From a candidate division BRC1 bacterium ADurb.Bin183 (GTDB lineage: Bacteria > Sumerlaeota > Sumerlaeia > MWCT01), in NCBI GenBank assembly GCA_002070185.1, contig MWCT01000001.1, forward strand, positions 203,110 through 267,109: a stretch of DNA of 64,000 nt, read 5' to 3'. The notes beneath the pieces were generated by a model. It was not told the origin of the DNA and made no database searches. It saw only the letters and a program-made list of their open reading frames with translations. Numbering within the stretch: position 1 is the first letter of the stretch; each line of letters starts with the position of its first letter. Positions 1 through 6,993 of the stretch are shown piece by piece. The translations under genes and the position numbers were made by a program.

Positions 1-229
1 GGAAGTTGGCGTATTTAAGAACGATTTTCCCTGTTTTGACTTTTTTGGCGGCGGGCGTTGCGGGAGTCGCCGGAGCCGCGGGGGCGGCTGGGCTGGCATC
101 TGGCTTTGAAGCGGGGGTGATTTTTGCTTCTGCCGCCGGAGCCGTATCGGCTGTTTTTGTTGCGGGCGTTTGCGCCATTGCCGCGCAAACCATTAAAATC
201 AAAACCAAAATGATTCCCAATCGGTTCAT
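1..229 (-). CDS. Secreted protein with Ala/Pro-rich linker, C-terminus cut off by the window edge
   Basis: An open frame runs from ATG at 229 to position 1 without a stop, giving 76 codons of a longer protein. The start is preceded by GGGAGGG at a normal distance. The first 20 residues (MNRLGIILVLILMVCAAMAQ) form a typical Sec signal peptide with cleavage expected after AMA. A low-complexity linker rich in Ala, Pro, Thr and Lys follows (about residues 21-62). The mature domain then begins with KIVLKYANF, which looks a little like the first strand of periplasmic solute-binding proteins, but too little is visible to assign a function. Secretion is well supported; identity is unknown. Confidence 0.7.
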   Translation of the reverse strand, partial: MNRLGIILVLILMVCAAMAQTPATKTADTAPAAEAKITPASKPDASPAAPAAPATPATPAAKKVKTGKIVLKYANF

Positions 230-413
230 TATTCAACCCTCCCATTAAAACAATTCATAAGCTTTCCATAGAAAATGCCTTTCGGGCTTGTCAAACGTTT
301 ATTCAAATAATGTGTCAGCCGGCGCGCCGGTGCGCCGGCGTCAACGTTTGGGGCGGATGTTCGCGCTTGCGCCCGCAATCGGCATAGCCGTCTTAATCGA
401 AAATCGGTTAACC

Positions 414-454
414 AAAAAAATACCCCGCGTCGTCCGCGATAGACGCGCGCGGGG
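414..454 (-). terminator. Rho-independent terminator after the amidase gene
   Basis: The arms CCCCGCG (423-429) and CGCGGGG (448-454) are exact reverse complements. Read on the minus strand, the hairpin is followed by TATTTTTTT (421-414). It lies about 30 bases past the amidase stop codon and before the next minus-strand gene, so it should end the 3085-483 transcript. Confidence 0.75.
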
Positions 455-482
455 CAAATATCGCTCTTTTAGCGTAAGGGTT

Positions 483-1556
483 TTATTTGACGAATTTGAC
501 CGCGTCTGCAATCACATAATATCCCGCCGTTGTCCAGCAGGAGAGTTTGACGCGCACGGCTGAGCCTTGATTGAAGCTCCATGTTCCAAGCAGGTTCCAC
601 TTTCCGCCGTTGATTTGCTGATTGACGTTCACTGTGGTTGTCCCGCCTGTGTGGGTGATCATGAAAGGAGCCGCTGTTGGGCGGTTTGCGCCCGCCGCCC
701 AGTAGGCATATACGCTGTATGTGCCGCTTGAGGGCAGGTTTACCGTCCACTGCGCCGGGTCGCTGACAGCTGCTGTGCCGCGCGTGTGGTAATTGGCGCC
801 ATAATATCCCGGAGTGGCGGAGCCTGTCCACCAGTTGGCGGAGGCGCTAAAACCGGCAGATGTGTTGTCCACGATGACGGTGACGCTGCCGCCGCCGGTG
901 ATGCGGGAGTTGACGCCGAGGCGGCACTCGCCGCCGGAATAGTTCGTCCCTATATATTGATACATATTATCGCCCGGGCATGCGGTCGAGCCAACGTCGC
1001 GGTGACCGCAGATAAAGCCGACTGTTTTGCCGTTATAAGTTCCGGAGCCGAAGCCGGTGAAGGGGTTGGGCATCCTCCATGCAATCACATCATACAGGGC
1101 GTTGCGCTGGGCAACTGGGGGCTGCTGGCTGTAGGGGGGGTGGAAATAACCCATCACATTGAAGCCGAAGCTGTTGAAGTTGACGGCATCATGCGCGCCT
1201 TTGGATAAGCTTGTCATAGAACCGTAGCGACCCTCAAAGATGAAGCCCAGTTTGTCCACGAGGAAATTATAGCCGATATCAGCCCATCCGTTCACGTCCA
1301 TGTGGTAGTTCTGAATGGCGCGGACATTCGCCGCAGACTGGCTTTGTGACGTCGTGTTGAAATCGGTAGATTGAGCCGTATGGTGGATGACCGCGCGATT
1401 CAAAGCGCTCATGTAGGCGACGGATCTGGGGGCACGGGCGCCCCAGCAGGAGCGGGTGCAGATTCCGGGCTGCGGGAAACTACCCGCGGCAAAGAGCAGG
1501 CTTGCCATCATTATAAAGACGGCGGTTAGAACCAGGCGATTTGCGTTTTTTTTCAT
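483..1556 (-). CDS. Secreted N-acetylmuramoyl-L-alanine amidase (PGRP/Amidase_2) with golvesin-like C-terminal domain
   Basis: Predicted zinc amidase that cuts the bond between N-acetylmuramic acid and L-alanine in peptidoglycan, exported to periplasm or outside. ATG at 1556 follows AGGAGG at ideal spacing; an upstream in-frame extension to 1655 lacks a signal peptide at its end and is not used. Residues 1-24 are a signal peptide. The PGRP fold covers about 40-205: VIHHTA supplies zinc ligand H58, GYNFLV a catalytic-type Tyr (Y96), and GHRDVGSTACPG the ligands H185 and C193, with Thr two before the Cys as in amidase-active PGRPs. Residues 225-357 resemble the golvesin/Xly carbohydrate-binding-like domain (WWTGSATPGYYG, YSVYAYWAAG, VIADAVKF). 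It is last in a three-gene unit with an FKBP-like and a membrane protein. Confidence 0.88.
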   Translation of the reverse strand: MKKNANRLVLTAVFIMMASLLFAAGSFPQPGICTRSCWGARAPRSVAYMSALNRAVIHHTAQSTDFNTTSQSQSAANVRAIQNYHMDVNGWADIGYNFLVDKLGFIFEGRYGSMTSLSKGAHDAVNFNSFGFNVMGYFHPPYSQQPPVAQRNALYDVIAWRMPNPFTGFGSGTYNGKTVGFICGHRDVGSTACPGDNMYQYIGTNYSGGECRLGVNSRITGGGSVTVIVDNTSAGFSASANWWTGSATPGYYGANYHTRGTAAVSDPAQWTVNLPSSGTYSVYAYWAAGANRPTAAPFMITHTGGTTTVNVNQQINGGKWNLLGTWSFNQGSAVRVKLSCWTTAGYYVIADAVKFVK

Positions 1557-1657
1557 TTTTACTTTCCTCCTTTTTTTTGAGAGAACTGAAATATACCAGT
1601 CTCTTCCACGAAACGCATTAGAGCAAAACCGTGAGCCATCACCTCCTTTTTTCATAA

Positions 1658-2206
1658 TTATTTGAACTTTTCCAGTTTGTCTCGTTCTGAATCCCGAACC
1701 CAGAGCAGGGTGACATTTACTATCAGTTGACCGCCTGCGCCGAAGACCAGGCGCTCCGATTCGCTGGATTCCTCATGAAGTTTGACGGAGCCTTTGGGGA
1801 AGATAATCAAGCGGCGCCCGAGCGGTTTCATGCCCGCTATGGCTTTATCAAAAACCTCCGGCATCATCCCCTCGTCGTAAAAATAACGGATGGGCGTTCT
1901 ATCGCGCAAAGTGCTCAGCAAGATGCGCCCGTCTTCCGAATAAACCGTCGCTTCCAATGAGACCAGTTTGCTTTTTTGGGGCGATTCGCCTTTATCTTTT
2001 GGGGCGTCCCAATAACGGACGCCGGAGGGTTTCAATATAATCGGCTCAGGAGTTTTGGCTATGGCTGAAAACTTTTGAATCTGATTCAGGGTAAAAGAGG
2101 AAAAGCCGTCATGAGATAAAGGCTCGGTGGTTTGTCGGTCGTCGTTTTGGCAGAAAACCGCCGGAAGGAGCGTCAACATCAGAAAGAAAGTCATGCGAAA
2201 TTTCAT
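1658..2206 (-). CDS. Secreted FKBP-like protein with degenerate active site
   Basis: A 182-residue protein with a Sec signal peptide (MKFRMTFFLMLTLLPAVFC). The Cys is preceded by Phe, so a lipobox is unlikely. Residues about 58-175 follow the FKBP order: a GVRYWD strand, an EDGRILLSTLRDRTPIRYF stretch matching the DG..FDSS..R.P.F region, MPEVFDKAIAGMKPLGRRL matching the V(I)PGWxxGLxxMxxGxxR helix, and a final LIVNVTLLWV strand like the family's L.F.VELL. The usual Asp (FDSS), Trp (xGW) and Tyr (AYG) of the prolyl isomerase site are absent, so I infer a fold-only or chaperone role. ATG at 2206 follows GGGGAAG. The upstream gene stops 9 bases before, so the two are surely co-transcribed. Confidence 0.65.
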   Translation of the reverse strand: MKFRMTFFLMLTLLPAVFCQNDDRQTTEPLSHDGFSSFTLNQIQKFSAIAKTPEPIILKPSGVRYWDAPKDKGESPQKSKLVSLEATVYSEDGRILLSTLRDRTPIRYFYDEGMMPEVFDKAIAGMKPLGRRLIIFPKGSVKLHEESSESERLVFGAGGQLIVNVTLLWVRDSERDKLEKFK

Positions 2207-2215
2207 ATACTTCCC

Positions 2216-3085
2216 CTATTTCGAAAGCGGCGAGCCGGGCTCCGCCTGCTCCGTTTTCTCCGCCAGATGCCCTTCGCCCAGCGTGCTGTCCTGATAATAA
2301 AGGCGGAAAGAAGAAAGCAGCGGTGTATCCTCAACGCCGGCATCGGCGTAAAGCGTCACACGATAACGGACGTATGCCCATTGCGTCAGTCCCCATGCCA
2401 ATTGGCTGCCGGGGATGTATCCGTAATTGGGATTGGGCGAGCCATCGGGAAAGAATTCGCTGATGGCTCCCGTTCCGTGCTCATCCGGTTCAATCCAATG
2501 CCACATGCCCCAGTCTGTTCCGTTTGCGCTGACGGAGACCTCAACGAAGATATCCGTTCCCTCGGGGAGTTTTTCCAGCCAGATGGGAGAAACGGCGTTG
2601 CTGGGGAATTCAAACATATCAACGGGGGATTCAATCGTTCCCATGCGCGGGCTGTTTTCCTCGCCGGGATTGGGCGGCGGAAGGCGCAAGCCCTCCTCTG
2701 AGAGCTCAAGGTTATTAACGGTAAAACCGGAGGGAATGCCGGAGAGGTTGCGGAAGTCTTGAGTTTTGAATGCGCGCGGCTGTTTTTCCGGATCAAAAAG
2801 GAGTCCGCCGCTATCTTCAAGCCCTTCGATGGATGATTGCGCATCGGGTGAAAGAGTTTTTGATTTGACTTTTGGCTGTTGCGCGTTTTCGGCAGTTGCG
2901 GGCGCTATTGAATTCTGGGCGGAAGGCGCGGCTGGGGCGCTTGCAATGGCTGAATTATTTTTGGCGGGCATAGAGCCGGGTCGGGAGCCGAGCCAGTAAA
3001 CGGCGAGGGCACAGATGACGGCGATGATTGCAATGATAGGCAGAGTGGAGGGGGATTTTTTAGTTTTTTTCTGATTAGTTGTCAT
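2216..3085 (-). CDS. Single-pass membrane-anchored protein of unknown function
   Basis: A 289-residue protein starting at ATG 3085. The frame stays open to 3184, but the upstream part is leader sequence containing operator-like palindromes. A Lys-rich N-terminus (TTNQKKTKK) precedes one membrane segment (about 15-32, LPIIAIIAVICALAVYWLGS). An Ala/Pro-rich linker follows. The C-terminal 200 residues look like an all-beta extracytoplasmic domain with phrases such as IFVEVSVSANGTDWG and YVRYRVTLYADAG, reminiscent of beta-sandwich domains that measure displacement of strands in fibronectin- or discoidin-like folds. I do not recognise a family. It heads the unit that continues with the FKBP-like protein and the amidase. 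Confidence 0.7.
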   Translation of the reverse strand: MTTNQKKTKKSPSTLPIIAIIAVICALAVYWLGSRPGSMPAKNNSAIASAPAAPSAQNSIAPATAENAQQPKVKSKTLSPDAQSSIEGLEDSGGLLFDPEKQPRAFKTQDFRNLSGIPSGFTVNNLELSEEGLRLPPPNPGEENSPRMGTIESPVDMFEFPSNAVSPIWLEKLPEGTDIFVEVSVSANGTDWGMWHWIEPDEHGTGAISEFFPDGSPNPNYGYIPGSQLAWGLTQWAYVRYRVTLYADAGVEDTPLLSSFRLYYQDSTLGEGHLAEKTEQAEPGSPLSK

Positions 3086-3100
3086 AAGCGCCGCCTTTTG

Positions 3101-3114
3101 TTGAAATGTTTCAA
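3101..3114. promoter_or_regulatory. LacI-family-like operator, proximal copy
   Basis: TTGAAATGTTTCAA is a palindrome in 12 of 14 positions, failing only at the central step. Its GAAA..TTTC arms match the general LacI/GalR operator form. It sits 15 bases upstream of the ATG at 3085, where binding would block transcription of the minus-strand unit. Protein partner unknown; no LacI-type gene is in the window. Confidence 0.4.
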
Positions 3115-3221
3115 ATCCGCCCCGCAAACCAATCATCTGAATCTCAGCTAAGCAACGTAAGGCTTTGCGGGATGATTGAGGCAATTGTCAAGAAAAAAAC
3201 GCACGGAATTAAAAATTTTTG

Positions 3222-3235
3222 TCGAAACGTTTCGA
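3222..3235. promoter_or_regulatory. LacI-family-like operator, distal copy
   Basis: TCGAAACGTTTCGA is a perfect 14-base palindrome with the GAAACGTTTC core typical of LacI/GalR operators. Its centre lies 121 bases from that of the proximal site at 3101-3114. A TTGACA -35-like hexamer (minus strand, 3191-3186) lies between the two, but no convincing -10 follows it. Confidence 0.45.
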
Positions 3236-3345
3236 TAAGGGCGGATACAACTGATAATACTGACGATAGAGGCTCCACAAAAATGAAGCCAGTTATGCAA
3301 ATTTAAAGATGTTTTATTATTTTTTTGTTCGCAATTTCAAACGAA

Positions 3346-5037
3346 TTACATTTTTTCCATCGGAGAGATGCCGATGAGATTCAAGCCGTTTGCAAGAACC
3401 TGGCGCAGCGCGGCAACAAGAGTCATGCGCGCCTGCGTTAGGGCGGGCTCATCCGGGCGGAGGAAGCGTTTGGTTTCGTCCTTTGTTCCCGATGTGAAAA
3501 GGGTGTGGAACGCCCCCGCCAGTTCGCACAGATAAACAGTGATGTGGTGCGGCTCCATCGTTTCAGCAGCAAGGCGCACCATTTCTGGATAGCGTTCGAG
3601 GGTTTTGATAACCGTTTGCTCCTCTTCGAGCGCAAGGAGGGCGGGGTCGCCCTGCTCCACGCCGAGCCATGTGATGCCCATTTCTTCCGCTTTTTTGAAG
3701 AGGCTGCAGCAGCGGGCGTGGGCGTATTGGACATAAAAGACCGGGTTATTCATGGAATGGTCTTTGGCGAGCTGCCAGTCGAAGGTCATCTGGCTATCGG
3801 CACCGCGCATGAGGAAGAAAAAGCGCACAACGTCCGCGCCGAGTTCGTCAATGGCATTTTTCAATGTGATGAACTTGCCCGCTCTTGTGGAGAGTTTAAT
3901 CTGTTCGCCGTCTTTGAGCAGTGTGACCATTTGAAAGACGATGCAGTGGAGCCGGGCGGCGTCGAAGCCGAGCGCCTGCACGCCGGCTTTGAGCCGGGGG
4001 ACATAGCCGTGATGGTCTCCGCCAAGGACGTTGATGAGGATGTCATATCCGCGCTCGAACTTATCCTGATGATAGGCGATGTCGGGCATGATATAAGTTT
4101 TTTCGCCGTCAGATTTGATGACCACTCTATCTTTTTCATCGCCGAATTGCTCGGAGCGCAGCCATGTGGCGCCGTCCTTTTCGTAGAGCATGCCCTGCTG
4201 CGCGAGCCTATCCAGCGCGCGGTCAACTTTTCCGTTTTTATGAAGCGAGGCTTCGCTGAACCAGTTATCGAAATAGATGCCGAGGGCGCGCATGTCGGCG
4301 TCTATGAGTTTGATGATATGGTCTGCGGCGAATTGGGTGAATGCTTGCGTCTCTTGGGTTGATTTGAGCGAGTCGCCTTTTTCCGCGACGAGCATCTGGG
4401 CGATCTCTTTCATATAGTCGCCCTGATAGCCGTCTTCGGGAAAGGGGACGTCTTCGCCGAGCGCCTGACGGTAGCGCGCTTGAAGGGAGAGTCCTAAATT
4501 TTTCATCTGCACGCCGGCGTCGTTGTAATAGTATTCCCTTGTAACAGCATAGCCGGCGGCGTTTAGGATGCGGGCGATGGAGTCGCCGAGGATGGCGTTG
4601 CGGGCGTGTCCGATGTGGAGGGGACCGGTGGGGTTGGCGCTCATGAATTCGATGAGGACTTTTTTGCCATTGCCGACATTAACGCGCCCGAAATCGGCGC
4701 CCTGCGCAAGGATTGTTTTCAGCGCGATGCCGCTTGCCGCCGGATTGAGTCGGAAGTTTATGAAACCGGGTTTGGCGATGGAGATTTCGCCAATCAGGGG
4801 GCTCGGCGGGATGCGCTCTTTTATTCCTTCGGCAATTTCCATCGGGTTCTTTTTGAAAATCTTAACAGTTTGCATGGCGGCGTTTGAGGCAAAGTCGCCG
4901 AACTCTTTCACCTTAGGGCGCTCGATGAGTATGGTCATTTTCGGCAGAGTTACCCCTTGAGCCTCGGCGTAGGATTGCAGCGCCTGTTTCACGAATTCCT
5001 CAAGCGATTCCTTGATGTTCCCGCTATTTTCTGTCAT
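3346..5037 (-). CDS. argS: Arginyl-tRNA synthetase
   Basis: Class I aminoacyl-tRNA synthetase that charges tRNA-Arg using ATP in the cytoplasm. Length 563 is normal. The N-terminal Add-1-like domain (about 1-110) contains the ERPKVKEFGDFASNAAM stretch typical of ArgRS. The HIGH motif is in SANPTGPLHIGHARNAIL. The second signature appears as the KMSKS-replacing IKLSTRAGKFITL. The anticodon-binding DALR domain fills the C-terminus (NPVFYVQYAHARCCSL onward) and ends GLNLIGISPMEKM. ATG at 5037. It stands alone between the K+ transporter and the membrane protein gene, with short gaps. Confidence 0.97.
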   Translation of the reverse strand: MTENSGNIKESLEEFVKQALQSYAEAQGVTLPKMTILIERPKVKEFGDFASNAAMQTVKIFKKNPMEIAEGIKERIPPSPLIGEISIAKPGFINFRLNPAASGIALKTILAQGADFGRVNVGNGKKVLIEFMSANPTGPLHIGHARNAILGDSIARILNAAGYAVTREYYYNDAGVQMKNLGLSLQARYRQALGEDVPFPEDGYQGDYMKEIAQMLVAEKGDSLKSTQETQAFTQFAADHIIKLIDADMRALGIYFDNWFSEASLHKNGKVDRALDRLAQQGMLYEKDGATWLRSEQFGDEKDRVVIKSDGEKTYIMPDIAYHQDKFERGYDILINVLGGDHHGYVPRLKAGVQALGFDAARLHCIVFQMVTLLKDGEQIKLSTRAGKFITLKNAIDELGADVVRFFFLMRGADSQMTFDWQLAKDHSMNNPVFYVQYAHARCCSLFKKAEEMGITWLGVEQGDPALLALEEEQTVIKTLERYPEMVRLAAETMEPHHITVYLCELAGAFHTLFTSGTKDETKRFLRPDEPALTQARMTLVAALRQVLANGLNLIGISPMEKM

Positions 5038-5090
5038 TATATTCCCTTATCTATAATTGTGATATATAATCCGTAATTTTTAATTCACAC

Positions 5091-6506
5091 TCAACCCACC
5101 ATGACTTTTTCCTCCGGGTAGCGGAAGAGGGGGGCGGGTTTGGTTGCGGCGAGGGCGAGAACGGCGGTGAGCGGACCGACGCGTCCGATGAACATAGTCA
5201 TAGTAAGGAGCAGCTTGCCCAGAACGCTCAAGCCGCGTGTGATGCCGGTGGAAAGCCCCACAGTGCCGAAGGCGGAGACGGTTTCGAAAAGGAGGCGGAA
5301 AATCGGCTCCTGCCCTTTTGTCCATTTTTGCATTCTTCCCGCCTCTGTCACCGTCAGAAGAACAGTCACCGTCATAATTAATATAACCGCCAGCACGGCA
5401 ATGATAAAGGCGCGGTTGACGATTTCATCGGGGATGCGGCGCTTGAAAATCACAACATCCGTTTTGGCGGGGTTGCGCATCAGGCTTCGCACCGCGCCAA
5501 AGACGATGGCGATGGTGGTCGTTTTGATGCCGCCCGCGCATGAGCCCGGGCTGCCGCCGATGAACATTAAACCGACCAACAGGATAATTCCCAGATGGCT
5601 TATCTTAGCCATATTCACCGTGTTATATCCCGCCGTGCGCGCTGAAATGGATTGAAACAGGGCGTGGAATCCTTCGGTCAAAAACGGGTCATCGCCCAAT
5701 GAATTATGCGCGTCAAGAATCCAGAAGAGAAGCGCCCCTAAGACGATGAGCATGCTTGATACGGCAAGCACGATTTTGGTCTGGAGGGGCCAAGCGCGCT
5801 GCCCCGCCTTGATGTATTCCCTGCGGTGGAAGATGGATTCCAAAACTGTAAAACCGAGTCCTCCCATGACGATTAATCCCATAATGACAGCGCATCCGCT
5901 TTTTATGTGGCGCACATGGACAAGGTTTTCGCTGAACGTGGAAAATCCGGCGTTGCAGAAGGCGCTGATGGCGTGAAAAACGCAATGCCACCAGATTTTA
6001 TCGGCGGGAAGATGCCTTTTCCATGATAAAAAGAGGAGGAGGATTCCCCACAATTCAATAGCGGCGGCAACTTTGAACACGGCAAATAGCACCTTGCGGA
6101 CGTCATATTGTCCGGTGGTCAGCGTTTCGCTTAAAACAAGAACGCCGCTCTGGGAGATAAAGCCCCGCCGGAATATCAACAGGAAGAATGTGGAATAGGT
6201 CATGATGCCCAGTCCGCCCAGCTGAATCAGAAAAAGAATGACCGCTTGCCCAAACGTGGAAAAATCTTTTTCAGTATCCGCCACAGCCAACCCCGTCACA
6301 CAGACGGCGCTTGTAGCGGTGAAAAGGGCGTCCTCAACGGCAATCGGTTTGCCGCGGCTGCTCAGAGGCAGGCAGAGCATAATCGTTCCAAAAACGATGA
6401 CGCCGGCAAAGCTGAACAGGACAACTCTTGCGGGGGAGATTTCGCCTTGTCTCTGTGCCGAGGCAGGTTTCTTTCGGAAGATGGAGATGAAGTCGGACGA
6501 TCGCAT
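5091..6506 (-). CDS. trkH: TrkH/KtrB-family potassium uptake channel subunit
   Basis: Polytopic inner-membrane K+ translocation subunit of the SKT superfamily, made of four repeated M1-P-M2 units. Pore-loop signatures can be followed: TSAVCVTGL (first), HAISAFCNAGFS (second), ISARTAGYNTV (third) and TVSAFGTVGLSTG (fourth), each with the conserved filter Gly. The protein ends GRVGPLTAVLALA, typical for the family. The start is taken as ATG 6506 (471 aa, MRSSDFISIFRKK); a TTG at 6539 is in frame but adds no conserved sequence and neither has a strong ribosome-binding site. The regulatory RCK partner (TrkA/KtrA) is not in the window. TrkH and KtrB cannot be told apart from sequence inspection alone. 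Confidence 0.9.
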   Translation of the reverse strand: MRSSDFISIFRKKPASAQRQGEISPARVVLFSFAGVIVFGTIMLCLPLSSRGKPIAVEDALFTATSAVCVTGLAVADTEKDFSTFGQAVILFLIQLGGLGIMTYSTFFLLIFRRGFISQSGVLVLSETLTTGQYDVRKVLFAVFKVAAAIELWGILLLFLSWKRHLPADKIWWHCVFHAISAFCNAGFSTFSENLVHVRHIKSGCAVIMGLIVMGGLGFTVLESIFHRREYIKAGQRAWPLQTKIVLAVSSMLIVLGALLFWILDAHNSLGDDPFLTEGFHALFQSISARTAGYNTVNMAKISHLGIILLVGLMFIGGSPGSCAGGIKTTTIAIVFGAVRSLMRNPAKTDVVIFKRRIPDEIVNRAFIIAVLAVILIMTVTVLLTVTEAGRMQKWTKGQEPIFRLLFETVSAFGTVGLSTGITRGLSVLGKLLLTMTMFIGRVGPLTAVLALAATKPAPLFRYPEEKVMVG

Positions 6507-6604
6507 ATAATTATATTTGTCGGATGCCCCAAAAAGCAAAACGCAGAACTAACGCGCGTTATAGGCGGCGCATCCTCTGCGTCATATATGGCGGCTCTTC
6601 AACA

Positions 6605-6958
6605 TCAGTCCGCCACAGCCCAGGGCACGGGATTGAACAGGGTGAATGCCTTAGGTCGCGGCACGCGCTTGGATTCTATCACCGCCCCGTCGCGGCAGAC
6701 CACCACTAAATCGTATCCTTCATAAAGTCCGACGAGGATGATATATTTAACGTCCCGAACTTTATACACATACACCTTTTGGTCTTCGGCTGTAGTAGAG
6801 AATGCCGGCGCGCCCAGTTCTTTCAGAACGGCTATTTCCTCCGAACCTATCGCCGGCGGATTGAGGAAGTTATCGGAGTTGTTGTATGTTCCGACACAGC
6901 CCGCCAGAAAGATTGCCGCCAGAAGGAAGAACGCAAAAACAGTGAATGATTTTTTCAC
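6605..6958 (-). CDS. Small lipoprotein, possibly BamE/SmpA-like fold
   Basis: A 117-residue lipoprotein. The signal peptide ends in the lipobox FLAGC (Cys21), so the mature protein should be lipid-anchored in the envelope. The start codon is GTG at 6958, decided by AGGAGG seven bases upstream. The mature part, with ELGAPAFSTTAEDQKVYVYKV and a run of strands ending VCRDGAVIESKRV, resembles short BamE/SmpA-type modules, where a Gly-Pro turn precedes two strands. That similarity is weak and from memory. It lies directly after the Ser/Thr kinase gene on the same strand. Confidence 0.65.
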   Translation of the reverse strand: MKKSFTVFAFFLLAAIFLAGCVGTYNNSDNFLNPPAIGSEEIAVLKELGAPAFSTTAEDQKVYVYKVRDVKYIILVGLYEGYDLVVVCRDGAVIESKRVPRPKAFTLFNPVPWAVAD

Positions 6959-6993
6959 TTTCTGCCCTCCTCAAAAAAATTGAAAAGCAATCA

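Noticed and set aside
3505..4362. 285-codon open frame on the plus strand
   Set aside because: Antisense to argS with no supporting motif.
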